From Zygnema cylindricum (Eukaryota > Streptophyta > Zygnematophyceae > Zygnematales > Zygnemataceae), in the NCBI GenBank assembly GCA_037447655.1, contig JBBHKE010000487.1, forward strand, positions 62,001-126,000: a DNA stretch of 64,000 nt. The letters run 5' to 3'. Position 1 is the stretch's first letter. Each line of letters starts with the position of its first letter. This document shows positions 44,187-54,671 of this stretch, piece by piece. The notes under the pieces were generated by a model. The model saw only the letters and a list, made by a program, of their open reading frames with translations. It ran no database searches and had not been told where the DNA came from. Position numbers and translations under genes: made by a program.

Positions 44187-44612
44187 TGGTGTTGGGTATC
44201 GAGGACCCATTGCCGATATTCGATATATATCGAATTTCATGAACCCGATATTCGATATATCGCTTCGATATATCGAATTTCAAATTATCGCGATATATCT
44301 TCGATATATCGTATCGATGATATATCGAAAATGATTTTTTTTTTTTTTTTTCAAACCCCCCCCCCCCCCACACACACATTGGGGGGGGGGGGGGGGGCGC
44401 AAAATATCCGTACGATTTTTTGTACGATTATCCGTACTCTTTTTAGTACGGATTTCCGTACTCTGACTGTACGGATATGCAATTTTTGCGATATATATCG
44501 CGATAATTTATGTTGGTCCCGGTACGATATATCGAGGAATCTGCTCGATCGATATTCGATATATCGAATATCGAAATTATAGCGATATGAAACTACCCGA
44601 TACCCAACACTA
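44187..44612. mobile_element. hAT-superfamily MITE with 8-bp target duplication
   Basis: It is flanked by CTAATTTG on both sides (44179-44186 and 44613-44620). Terminal inverted repeats are TGGTGTTGGGTATCG and its inverse with A at position 2. The interior holds dense ATATCGATAT palindromes and, at 44337-44397, a T run, a C run, CACACACA and a G run that can fold back. No transposase. Confidence 0.9.
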
Positions 44613-44869
44613 CTAATTTGGATACACATTCCCATATTGTAGCCAACTAGCCACTATATTTCAAGTTCACCTAGTCCACGCTTCAACGTGCGAATGAAAA
44701 TGTTCTCCCTGTTTTTCCTCGTATTTTATGACTGGAAATCAAATCTCTTAATCTGAGTGCGCTTTTTTTTGTGGCGACTCACTCAATTTCCAGTGTCGAC
44801 TCATTTATCTGACAACTATTTCGTACGTCTGTACTAAATAATCAAAAATCAAAACAGTTTTAGTAAAGA

Positions 44870-45053
44870 ATCACACATTTCGTACATTACACTATTTAAA
44901 GACAGTCGAAGTTAAAGTAATCACGCTAATTAAGAAGTGCCCATTTTATCTTAAAAAGAAAACTAGAGTTATTAATCCTATTTTAGGTTTGTGGATCAAA
45001 ATTTGTGCGCGCCGAATTAACGTTATTAAAGCTAATAGCGATTCACGCTGTTC
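44870..45053. mobile_element. Partial TA-type MITE (right part)
   Basis: The sequence ACACTATTTAAAGACAGTC onwards, with AATTAACGTTATTAAAGC and the right end GCTAATAGCGATTCACGC, resembles the end of the ~545-bp type. The left part is missing or too diverged. Confidence 0.4.
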
Positions 45054-45059
45054 TTTCCC

Positions 45060-45545
45060 AATCATTTATGTTTCGTACTTTATTCTTTGCGTGAGCGAAA
45101 AGAATTTGTACGTTTCTGCTCCCTCGAGAACAATTTTGTCGACATTGTCACAGTTGCGCCCCATCGGGCCAACTGTCAGTTCAAAACCAAGGTCGTATCT
45201 GAGTGACGCAGTAAGCCTACTGGTAAAGGTTCCATCTGCGAAAAAGTAGGTACCGAGCCGTATTTGTCATTTTCTGGCTTTTGAAAATCATTACTAAAGA
45301 TCCTATCCCGATTCTCCGAAGGATCCAAGGCGTAAAGATCCACGGTTCGATATTACGTGTCGGCATCCGGGAAGAAATCGCGCTTTCAACCCGTAGGTGA
45401 CCGCCCATTCACGCGTGGCATTTCGTTGATTTTCCTGGCGAGAGCACATTCCGGGCGGCGGTAAGGAGCCGGGTGGCACCCGTACGGCCTCGTTCTGTAA
45501 CCATTGCGGAATTACGTGAACTACAGTAGCGCTTCGGCGAACCAA
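45060..45545. repeat. Repeat block shared with 48340-48870
   Basis: TATTCTTTGCGTG, CTGCTCCCTCGAG, GTAAAGGTTCCATCTGCGAA, CCGAAGGATCCAAGGCG and GCCTCGTTCTG all recur in order in the second copy. No recognisable coding domain. Confidence 0.65.
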
Positions 45546-45554
45546 CATGTAAAC

Positions 45555-46584
45555 TAGTGTTGTGTATCGCTAGCCATTTGCCTATAACCGATATATTGCC
45601 GACGGATAATCGATATATTGGCACGATATACTACAGTATACCGTCAATCGCTATTAAAGGAGTAAATAGCGTAAAAAAAAAAGTGTTATTAACACTAATC
45701 GGAAATTTTGTTTTTTTGAAAAAAATATATATATACTAATTAATCCCTAACTGTAATTTGGGTTGTCCTGAATAATAAATACCCGCCCTTTCGATGTCTA
45801 CAGTAATATGTGTACTCGTACAAAATCTGACAATTCGTACGCCGTCGCGCTGTTCACATGGTCGACGGACGAACATTTGAGAACGTGATTTTTGTGGACG
45901 AGTTTGCGTCCCTATCTTCCAGTGCACATTCACATGTGTGCGCAATAATGTTAAGTGTCTCTTTATGCCTTTGTAATTCAAAAAGTACCATTTTGTACTG
46001 AGATACCTTTTCCGTAAGCCACACTATTTCCACCGCAGTGTACTTTCATTATTAACGCTAATTGAAAAAAAACCGTAATTAAAATAATGGAAAAATTAGA
46101 GTTATGGATTGTATTTCAGGTTTTTTTTTGGAAAAAAGGGCACCGAATTAGCGTTATGTACTCTAATAACGATTGGCGGTGTACTATAGTACCGGTGTTA
46201 TCGCCATGAAAAACCGATAACATGATAACCGATGTCGGTTTTTTATCGCGATAAAACCGGTTCGATAACTATCGGCGACTATTGTGTAGTTCTTACGGTA
46301 CCGCTGTATGTTTATGTCGTTTTATTGAAATTTAGATTCTTGCGTTGTACAGAGTACGGAACATATTTTCATACGTGGCATCCCACGCTATATACACTGA
46401 AAAATAAAATACACAAGATAATAGAGTACTACTATATAGCGTACTAACTTTTTTTCCACTTATCGCCAATGAGGAATTTGTTGGTCTCGAGCGATACATC
46501 GATAATCCTAGCCGTTCGATAACTGATAACTATCGGTATCGCTTTTATCGCGATATTTTTTCCCTGATACACAACAGTCACTTC
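45555..46584. mobile_element. hAT-like element containing a nested MITE
   Basis: Left end TAGTGTTGTGTATCGC and right end TGATACACAACAGTCA are imperfect inverted repeats of the hAT MITE kind. The outer part is rich in ACCGATA/TATCGCGATA palindromes, while the middle (45637-46183) is a TA-type MITE. No matching target duplication is seen. Confidence 0.5.
45637..46183. mobile_element. TA-target MITE, long type (about 547 bp), nested
   Basis: Ends TATACCGTCAATCGCTATTA and TAATAACGATTGGCGGTGTA. It is similar in length to the two long copies at 46736 and 47493. Confidence 0.6.
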
Positions 46585-46735
46585 TAAACTGATGTGGACT
46601 AATGGGCTCTTTATTTATTATTATATATATTTTTTTTCTTACAATTGGGAACCGCGCCCTACTTTCTCGAGGAAGAGTTCAGAGTACGACCCTGTGGAAA
46701 TTTTTTCGTGACGCTTCTTCACTCGTGTGGTTCAC

Positions 46736-47276
46736 TACACCGCGAATCGTTATTAGTGTCAACAACTCTAATTTGGGTTCTTAAAATTTTGATTTTTTTC
46801 CCCAAATAGGATACATGATTTTAATATTTCCTTGATGTTAATTAAGGTACCGTACAAAATAGCGTAAAGAACGAAAGTACAGGAATATCTAAATAGTGTG
46901 GTGTACGATATATATCAGACCGTACATAAATGTACCTTTGCAATTGAAAATTTACAAAAAATAAATTAAATCAGACGTGCACGCATAGGAACGTGCGCTC
47001 AAAAAACGGGATTGGTCTGACACGTAAACTAGTCTGACATGTACGGATATTTAAATTTCACGACGGTGTACGATTTCTAATATTTTGTACGGATACATAT
47101 AATATTGTGTATAATCGTTTAGAAATTTTTCCAATTTTGCTGTTCCAAATTAGCATTAACGCCAAAATTAGAATACTCCTTTTTTAAAAAAAAAAAAAAA
47201 TCTTAATTAGCATCAATTACGGTAAATTTACTTCCACACTATTTTAACCTTGGCACTAATAACGATGCGCGGTGTA
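46736..47276. mobile_element. TA-target MITE, long type, first of an array
   Basis: Ends TACACCGCGAATCGTTATTA and TAATAACGATGCGCGGTGTA. The interior resembles 47493-48038 (for example GATTGGTCTGACACG and GTACGGATACATATAAT). Confidence 0.8.
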
Positions 47277-47279
47277 CAG

Positions 47280-47489
47280 TACACCGTGAATCGTCATTAC
47301 TTATTAGCCTTATGTACGCTTTATCGGCACCCCAAAATTTTGACATTGATACCTTAAATATAATAAACTACTCTATTTAAGGACGTGGACCATAATCTGC
47401 CACGTCTCCTTGCACTAAATTAGAATGAATGACGCTAATTTTTTCTTTACACTAATAATTTCTATACGCTAATAACGATTCAAGGTGTA
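47280..47489. mobile_element. TA-target MITE, short type, second of an array
   Basis: Ends TACACCGTGAATCG and CGATTCAAGGTGTA. The interior is the reverse complement of the copy at 43907-44109. It is separated from both neighbours by three bases. Confidence 0.8.
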
Positions 47490-47492
47490 CTG

Positions 47493-48038
47493 TACACCGC
47501 GCATCGTTATTAGTGTCAAAGTCACTAATTTGGGTTCTTAAAATTTTGATTTTTTTCCTCAAATAGGATACATGATTTTAATTTTTCCTTTAAGTTAATT
47601 GAGGTACCGTACAAAATAGCGCAAAGAACTAAAGTTCAATAAGATCTAAATAGCGTGGTGTACATTCGATGTCAGACAGTACATAAATGTACCTTTTCAA
47701 GTGAAAATTTTACAAAAAATGAATTAAATCGGATGGCGTTCGCATAGGAACGTGCGCTAAAAAAACGGGATTGGTCTGCCATGTAAATAAGTCTGACATA
47801 TACGGATATTTAAATTTCACTACGGTGTACGATTTTTTTATATTTTGTACGGATACATATAATAATGCATATAATGGTACAGAAAATTTTCCATTTTTGC
47901 TGTTCCAAATTAGCGTTAACACTGAAATTATAATAAACCTTTTTTTTAAAAAAAAAATCAAATTCTTAATTAGCGTCAATGACGGTATATTACTTACACA
48001 CTATTTAAAATTTGACACTAATAACGATGCGCGGTGTA
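47493..48038. mobile_element. TA-target MITE, long type, third of an array
   Basis: Its terminal inverted repeat is perfect for 28 bases, starting TACACCGCGCATCGTTATTA, which suggests it is the youngest copy. Confidence 0.85.
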
Positions 48039-48044
48039 GTGTGT

Positions 48045-48320
48045 GCGACTTTGTTTTGTCGTTTAGTAAATCGTCACTTTGTTGTTATTTCCGCTCACCC
48101 GTCATTATTTATGATGAAATGGCGCGCAGTGTTTGATGCGATCGAATCCGTAATCCACCGATCGCGACAATGGATTTTACTTTTTGTCTTTTCCCAAGCG
48201 CTTCCGGCGTCTCCTCTCGCTCTGTCAGAAACGGTGGGAGGCACTGTCTGTACGGACACAACTTGACGGGTCTTACCTAAAAATGTACGATTTTGTAGGA
48301 TCTTCTTTTGGATGTCAATT
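48045..48320. repeat. Copy of the 43490-43735 repeat
   Basis: Both contain GATGAAATGGCGCGCAGTGT, TGATGCGATCGAAT, GTCAGAAACGGTGG and GACGGGTCTTACCTAAAAAT in the same order. No domain. Confidence 0.7.
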
Positions 48321-48339
48321 CGGCTAAGTACTTTTACCA

Positions 48340-48870
48340 TCATTTTTATTTCGAACTTTATTCTTTGCATGGTTGTACGGCGATGTACAATTCTGCTCCC
48401 TCAAGTCGCAAGTGTACCAGTTCCGCCCCATTGGCCCAGCTATTAGGTCAAAACAAGGTCGTATCTGAGTGACGCGGTAAGTTAACTGGGGAAGGTTTCA
48501 TCTGCGAACAAGTGGGTACCGAGCCGCATTTGTCTTTTTCTGGTTTTTGAATTCATTACTAAATAACCTATCTCGATTCTCCGAAGGATCTAAGGCGTAA
48601 AGATCTACCGTTCGATCTTAGGTGTCGACATTCGGGAATTAGTAGCTCCGCTCAACCCGTAGGTGACCGCCGGTCACGCGCACTGTTCCGGGATTTGAGG
48701 CGAGCGCGAATCCCGGCGCCCGGGCGGCACCAGACGATTTCTCGGTTTTTCTGGCGGGCGGACTTTCCGTGTGGCAGTACGGATCCGGGTGGCATCCGTA
48801 CGGCCTCGTTCGATTATCATTGCGGAGTTACGCGAACCGACGCTTCGGCGAATCAGCATGGAAATACTAA
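48340..48870. repeat. Second copy of the 45060-45545 repeat
   Basis: It is colinear with the first copy, with an extra ~60 bases (about 48680-48740). It follows the copy of the other repeat, so the two blocks may be parts of one larger dispersed element. Confidence 0.6.
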
Positions 48871-49050
48871 ATAGAGTTCGCACCACACGCTTTCGAATTC
48901 TAATAGGGTAATTATATGAATTACAGAGTCAGTACTTTTTTGTCGGCTACATTTTGCGGTGTCTACCTTTAAGTCACTGAACGAAAATCACGTCGTACGT
49001 GGGTTATCAGACCATAGATGTTCTATGCGCATAAAACGCACGGAGTAAAC

Positions 49051-49190
49051 TACACCGTGAATCGTTTTGGTACCATTTTAGTGTAAAGAAAAAAAAGTCA
49101 TTAATTCTAATTTAGTGCGGACGTGGCAGATTATGATCCATGCCTTAAATAGTGTAGGTTATTTACTTAAGGTATATTAATGGGGGGGGG
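49051..49190. mobile_element. Partial TA-type MITE, short type
   Basis: Starts TACACCGTGAATCGTT; the interior includes GACGTGGCAGATTATGATCC as in the complete copies. The right end is missing. Confidence 0.55.
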
Positions 49191-49329
49191 CGTGCCATAC
49201 AGGCTAAAACCATTCACGATAAACTAATACTTAGTGGGTTCTCAAAATTTTAAAATTAGTACTTTTTTGGACTTTCAAATTTCAAAAATTTTCAATATTC
49301 AATACCCTAAAAAACTGAAACGTGCAACA

Positions 49330-49826
49330 AACCAGCGACCAGACTGCCTCGTCGCTGAACCAGCGACCAGACTGCCTTGTCGCTGAACCAGCGACCTGTA
49401 AGGATCGATCCACACAAGGATAGAAGAGAGATAGAATATGATGCGTAAGCAAGAGACAGCAAGGAGAAGACACTCCAGCAAAAGACAAATATATTTCACC
49501 GGAAGTTTTCCCCTTACAAAAGATAACTTGTCCGAAACGACTAAGTCCTAAATACTCTTTATCACGAAACAAAAAGTACTACAAATCGTACGTGGTACCA
49601 CAAGTACACTAACGCACCAATCAAAAAGTAGTACCTGCGAAACTACATAAAGTACACGGTACTGTCAAAAAAAACTATACCGCCGTACAAAGCTTAAAGT
49701 ACTACGCACGCGAAATCAAACCAAACTATATTAAAACAAGCCAATCACACCACGCCACACGTAACAACATCAATTATATTACGACGCTCAACATAACTGA
49801 GACACCGTTTCACAAAGAACCTAACA
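49330..49826 (-). repeat. Family C 3' LTR
   Basis: Reading on the minus strand it opens TGTTAGGTTCTTTGTG after a purine tract (AGAGAGGGGGG). The far end is uncertain: a 28-bp unit GGTCGCTGGTTCAGCG... repeats about two and a half times at 49330-49395 and could be LTR end or flank. Confidence 0.6.
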
Positions 49827-49914
49827 ACCCCCCTCTCTTTGTGAAATCCCCCTCTTAAACTGAAAATAAACCTATCTTAGGTCGTCCCCTTAATAGTACG
49901 TCATAAACCGCCGC

Positions 49915-51150
49915 CTAAGTCAACATATCTGCGGCCTCCTCCAAAGTCGACACGTGCGTAAACTCAATCGCATTCGCTGCAACCAAATCTCGAACGAAAT
50001 GCCACTGGATATGAATATTTTTTGTTCGCTTGTGAAAGACCGGATTTTTCATAAGCGCCATAGAACTCATGCTGTCAGTAAAAATCTGCAAGCAACCAAT
50101 TACAATGCCCAACTCACCAAGCATCTCCTTGATCCACACAGAAGCCTTCGCAGTATGACACACAGACATGTACTCTGACTCCGTGGAACTTAGCGCAATC
50201 GCAGGTTGGAGCCGCGAACTCCAAGATACTGCCGCGTCGCCCAAAATGAATGCATACCTTGACGTAGATTTTCCATTGTCAAAATCTCCACCCAAATCTG
50301 CGTCGCAATAACGGATACACTGCAAAGAGTCCCTTTTGGACGCATACACCAAGCCAAAGTCAATCGTACCAGCCAAATAGCGAAATATCCGTTTCACTGC
50401 ATCCCAATGATTCTTTTTTGGAGCGTTGCAATGACGAGTGACAACTGACACCGCCGCCGCAATATCCGGACGCGTGCCTACACTCAAATACATTAAACTA
50501 CCAACTGCTTCACAATATGGTACTGAAATATTTTCTTCCTCTTCGTACTTTTTGTACTGTACCTTTGGATCTAATGGCGTCAAGACAGATTTCGCGCCAA
50601 TCATACCAAATCTAAGCAAGACCTCTCTGTAGTACTGAGCTTGACTTAATTTAATTACATTCTCGCTGGACCTTACGACTTCTATCCCTAAGATGTACCT
50701 TACTTCTCCAAGGTCTGTAACTTTAAAATGTATACTTAAGTACTCTTTTAACTTATTAATAACAGACAACGTGTCACTAATCATTAGGAAGTCATCGACA
50801 TACACAAAAAAAATAATTTGGTCCTTTCCCTCTCCTTTAACGTAAACTCTGGAATCCGAAACTGTACGAACAAAACCATAATTAGTAAGTACCTTGTGAA
50901 GAAGAAGGTACCATGTCCTCGGGGCTTGTTTTAATCCGTACAAGGATTTTCGCAGCCGCCATACTTTTCCTCCTTTCGAAGGCACACCCTCGGGCACCTT
51001 CATATACACCTCTTCTTCTAACTCTCCATTTAAAAAGGCCGTTTCTACATCCATTTGATGTATATGCTTATTCCCCGCGGCCACATTAGCAATTATCATT
51101 CTCAAAGTAATCAAACTTAATAACGGGTGCATAAGTTTTCGAATAATCAA
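49915..51150 (-). CDS. Family C reverse transcriptase-RNase H, long intact frame
   Basis: 411 codons without a stop. RT: HQMDVETAFLNGELEEEVYM with the first catalytic Asp, SLYGLKQAPRTW, the IIFFVYVDDFLMISDT motif with the YVDD pair, then VPYCEAVGSLMYLSVGTRPD. RNase H: CDADLGGDFDNGKSTSRYAF, ALSSTESEYMSVCHTAK, FTDSMSSMALM and NIHIQWHFVRD. The frame ends in the usual tail (HVSTLEEAADMLT), where a stop replaces a Lys-type codon. The upstream RT part lies in another frame (51086-51316). Confidence 0.9.
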   Translation of the reverse strand: MIIRKLMHPLLSLITLRMIIANVAAGNKHIHQMDVETAFLNGELEEEVYMKVPEGVPSKGGKVWRLRKSLYGLKQAPRTWYLLLHKVLTNYGFVRTVSDSRVYVKGEGKDQIIFFVYVDDFLMISDTLSVINKLKEYLSIHFKVTDLGEVRYILGIEVVRSSENVIKLSQAQYYREVLLRFGMIGAKSVLTPLDPKVQYKKYEEEENISVPYCEAVGSLMYLSVGTRPDIAAAVSVVTRHCNAPKKNHWDAVKRIFRYLAGTIDFGLVYASKRDSLQCIRYCDADLGGDFDNGKSTSRYAFILGDAAVSWSSRLQPAIALSSTESEYMSVCHTAKASVWIKEMLGELGIVIGCLQIFTDSMSSMALMKNPVFHKRTKNIHIQWHFVRDLVAANAIEFTHVSTLEEAADMLT

Positions 51151-51316
51151 CCCCCTCTACTTGTTGAAAACCTTTACACACCAATCTAGCCTTATATTTT
51201 ATTATCTCCCCCGTAGCACCAATTTTTGTTTTAAATATCCATTTGGCATCAATCGCCTTCTTCCCCTCTGATAAACTCACCTCCTCAAAAGTTTTGTTAT
51301 CGATAATTGATTTCAA
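51086..51316 (-). pseudogene. Family C reverse transcriptase N-terminus, frame-shifted
   Basis: NKTFEEVSLSEGKK, AKWIFKTKIGATGEIIKYKA and RLVCKGFQQVEGVDYSKTYA match the RVT_2 start. The frame joins the next one only through a shift near 51110. Confidence 0.85.
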
Positions 51317-51418
51317 TTCTCTCTCCTACGCAGGTTTCCACTTATCCTCCCAATCCATAGAACTTCGTGCCTCGGCGTAAGATTGGGGATCGGCCGGCAT
51401 ATTATCAGTCAATGATTT

Positions 51419-52100
51419 CTACAAAATAAATGCCTCCTCTGAGGCGGCCGAAATAAAATAATTGGAATTTTCGACATTTCTACCTTTGCGATCAAATGAT
51501 AACCGATCCGGCTTCTTTCCCTTCGTCCCACCTTGACTCTTTCGTAATGGAACCTCATTTTCTTTTTCGTTTGCGCATTTTTGAGTTTGGGTTTTTTCCT
51601 CGTGGAAGGAAGCCCTTGGAGATTTAGAACTTTGAGATCGGCGAGTGTCCGAAGACATTCAGAATTTCACTTCGGATCTCGCCAAAATTAATTAATTCCG
51701 GATGAATTTCGGAATTACCTTTCCTCCTCTTAATATTGACGAATGGATCGGCCTCATTTTCGAAATCCGAATCATTGAGATGAGGAAAAGAGAGTGATTC
51801 ATTTACTTTAAGGAAATCTTGATTAGTAGAAAAAATTTCGGAACGAGAAATAGCAATTTTAAGATCCTCTTGGAAATTCACATTACGACTTTCTTCAATT
51901 ACATGAAGAATCGGATCAAAAACCTGGTATAAACTCCCTTTGGAGCTATACCCCACAAATATTCCCGACAAACTACGAGAATAAAATTTACCTCGTCGTT
52001 ATACCGATTCGATGTACACCGTCGCACGACACCCCCAATTTCGTAAATGATGTTACTCCGATGAACGTACAAGGGAGATGATGTTCGGAAATCCATGGTG
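51419..52100 (-). pseudogene. Family C integrase end and linker
   Basis: From the 5' side: ATVYIESV, then RRGKFYSRSLSGIFVGYSSK with GSLYQVFDP (the copia integrase C-terminal GY pattern), then a Ser/Asp-rich linker (SRNVNFQEDLK, then FENEADPF) and, after a stop, a Lys/Gln-rich stretch. The D-D-E core is not recognised upstream. Confidence 0.7.
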
Positions 52101-52130
52101 ATCTAAAGAAGTGCCGGTAAAGCCAACGAG

Positions 52131-52614
52131 CTTCACACACTACGTGCTAACCTAGATCCCACAAACGATCTTGAATGAATAGCACATCATGATTGTGGTC
52201 ATAAAATTCGAAATCCGCTAAGGAGTGTGTAATAACTCACTTGCCAAATCAACTATCCCTGAATATGGATGGTGTAGAATCGCGTGACCTATACTCGTCC
52301 ATTGAGTTAAATGCGAGACCTCAATGAGTAGGAGGACGTGGGGGTTGTAGCGCGACTTGGGGAGTGAGCCCAAGTGAAACAGCCTCAAGTGCAGATCTCC
52401 GTGGTAATAGCAAATATTCAAGTGATAACTTTGAAGACTAAAGTGGAGAAAGGTTACATGTGAACTATAATTGGACATGGGTTAGTCGATCATAAGAGAT
52501 GGGGGATATGAAAGGCGCAATGCGCGCAGCCCATTGAAAAAGAATCGGGTAAATATTCTTGAATCATGACATTGAAGCGGACGATAAAGTGAACGAATCA
52601 ATAGACGCCGACAA
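52131..52614. other. Sequence without recognisable gene
   Basis: It may be the eroded integrase core of family C, but I cannot read the motifs on either strand. Confidence 0.3.
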
Positions 52615-53805
52615 TGTTGAAATTATTAGATTTATAACGTATTTTCTAAGTACGAACACATTAGTAAAAGCAAGAAAAGTAAAACGCTGGCAGCCTGCCT
52701 CCACCTCTTCCCTCTACCCCCCTTACTTGTTGTAATTATTGAAGGATAGAGAGGGTGGTTGAGCTATGGCTGCCTCAACTCCATAGGCAAGACTTAAGAC
52801 TGACCTAAGTCACTTTTAACAAAAGGTTGAGTACGACAGGAATCGAACCACGTATAACGCTGGCAGCCTGCCTCCACCTCTTCCCTCTACCTCCCATACT
52901 TGTTCTAATCATTGAAAGATAGAGAGGGTGGTGGAGCTATGGCTGCCTTAGCTCCATAGGCAAGACTTAAGAGTGACCTAAGTCACTCTCAACAAAAGGT
53001 TGAGTCCGACAGGAATCGAACCTCCGACCTACAGAGCGTGGCGTAGCAGTCAGCTCTAATCGGTCTGTCGTAGAGGTTCGTTACAAAATATGGGATACGA
53101 TATTTTTTTAAACATTGAACAGAACATTAATCTAATTAACTTAACTGTAAAAAGGAAACATAGAGAAGTATGAGATTCAGTGCGTACATCAAATCCGCCA
53201 CACGAAACAAATGAATCAGACATTTATTTCAAACAGCGTAAACTAAAAGCTGATCTTCATCCAACTGCGCTAATCGTCGCTGAGGTCCCGGAATGATCAG
53301 TTTGGCAGTTTTTGGATGTGGCGTGACGTGGCGTGACCTAGCGATACGTGGCATGATGGAATTGAGCAGCAAGGATGCCGTACGACATAAGGACGATTCA
53401 GATGGAGACACGCGTCCACTCCATGGGCTTGTCGTACGGAGGCCGTACATAAAGTACATCGGCCTCAATGCTTTTTATTACTTTACAATATCTTGATTGG
53501 AGCGCACTTTAGTAGATATGGTTTGTGAGAGAGATATAGGGCTTAGAATATTTTTACACAGTCACCTCTCCCTCGGGAGTTTTATATAAATTGGCATCTT
53601 TGCCACAACATAACTAATCGGCTAGTTGGCCATTTTTAGTATTTATTTTTGCTACGGACTCAGCCAAATCTAAACTGCAAAGAGGTGCATTCAAATTGTT
53701 AGTTTGCCATCTTTGGCAGCAGTGATTGTGGCTTGAAGTGGGTTGCTTAAAAACTATCTAGAGGTTTTTTGTATTTTGTCGTCCAATAGAGGACACAAAA
53801 TTTCA
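52615..53805 (+). repeat. Family A-type LTR with an internal duplication
   Basis: Starts TGTTGAAATTATTAG, ends ATTTCA. It is longer than other copies (1191 bases) because 52683-52855 is repeated at 52856-53028 (start AACGCTGGCAGCCTGCCTCC). Each unit carries the antisense tRNA-like end, seen on the plus strand as GACAGGAATCGAACC. Confidence 0.8.
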
Positions 53806-54079
53806 CGTTAGGGGCTCACCGTCTAGGGTGCTCACCTTCAATGGATCTGGGTTCATCAATTGGGAAGCCATGATGATGGGAGCTTTTTGCGAAAAACGAT
53901 ACAAGGGTATCGTCAGTGGACAAGTGAAACGTCCACCTTAGGGAACTCCACCAGGATTTGGAGGAGTAAGGTTTCATGCAGCACCGACTACTTCCGCGGA
54001 GAAGGCAGAGGATGGGGACAATAGTGTGTCAAAAAAGAGGAAAGGGAAGGAGACACCCCTCAATCCTATTGCCACGGCA
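53806..54079 (+). pseudogene. Family A gag start, truncated and frame-shifted
   Basis: The primer-binding site is decayed (CGTTAGGGGCTCACC) and has lost the ATG. The following sequence still matches the gag at 28386 and leftwards in nucleotides (GTGCTCACCTTCAATGG, ATGATGGGAGCTTTTTGCG, GGAACTCCACCAGGATTTGG), including the acidic linker. It ends at CATAAGG, where rDNA begins. Confidence 0.75.
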
Positions 54080-54218
54080 TAAGGAAAATGTTTTGCGATG
54101 GGAATGCATGTTGCCGTGACTCTTCACCAATGTGCACCTGTCTGTTTTTTAGCACTTTTCATTGATCGGGCCCCATGTTTGAGATTCGTCTCGACTTCGC
54201 CCGTCAACACAAAGGAGC
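54080..54218 (+). other. Probable 5' external transcribed spacer fragment of rDNA
   Basis: About 140 bases with no similarity to copia directly precede an 18S start in the correct orientation. Assignment to ETS is inference from position. Confidence 0.5.
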
Positions 54219-54671
54219 TACCTGGCTGATCCTGCCAATAGTCATATGTTTGTCTCAACGATTAAACCATGCATGTCCAAGTATAAACTCTTTTATACTG
54301 TGGAACTGCTAATGGCTTATTAAATCAGTTATACTTTATTTGATGGTAATTCACTACTCGGATAACTATAGTTATTCTATAGCTTATACGTGCAAAAAAT
54401 CATGATCGCAACAAAGGGACGATTTTATTAGATAAAAGGCCAATGCGGGCTTGTCGGTATTGTGGTGAATCATAATAATTCCACGAATCGCACGGTCTTA
54501 CGCTGGCAATTTTCCATTCATTCTTTTGCCCTTTCATCTTTCGATAGTACGTTAGAGGCTTACCATGGTGGTAACGGGTGATGGAGAATTACGGTTCGAT
54601 TCCAAAGAGGGAGTTTGAGAAACGGTTACCACATTCAAGGAAGGCAACAGGAGCGCAGATTTCCCAATCCT
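54219..54671 (+). pseudogene. 5' fragment of 18S rRNA, decayed
   Basis: TACCTGGCTGATCCTGCCAA, CCATGCATGTC, AAGTATAAACTC, TTAAATCAGTTATA, AATTCCACGAATCGCACGG, GGTAACGGGTGATGGAGAA and CGGTTACCACAT follow nuclear 18S rRNA over about the first 450 positions. Many changes are C to T or G to A (GGTTGAT is GGCTGAT here, but TGC to TGT and CAG to CAA are typical), with small deletions. It ends at CCCAATCCT, exactly where an LTR starts, so it cannot make a functional rRNA. Confidence 0.9.

Larger units (their letters stand above)
49330..52130 (-). mobile_element. Family C copia, minus strand, 5' part eroded
   Basis: 3' LTR (about 49330-49826), RNase H and RT (49915-51316) and integrase C-terminus/linker (51419-52100). 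Gag, protease and the integrase core are not found. It is distinct from family A in motifs and LTR. Its relative is the old copia at 8948-13570. Confidence 0.8.
52615..54079 (+). mobile_element. Family A copia 5' end (LTR and start of gag), cut by rDNA
   Basis: LTR, decayed primer-binding site and about 90 codons of gag are followed abruptly by rDNA-like sequence. It is a truncated copy; nothing of pol remains on this side. Confidence 0.75.

Noticed and set aside
54219-54671. Functional 18S rRNA gene
   Set aside because: Only the first ~450 positions are present, with many substitutions and deletions, and an LTR follows.
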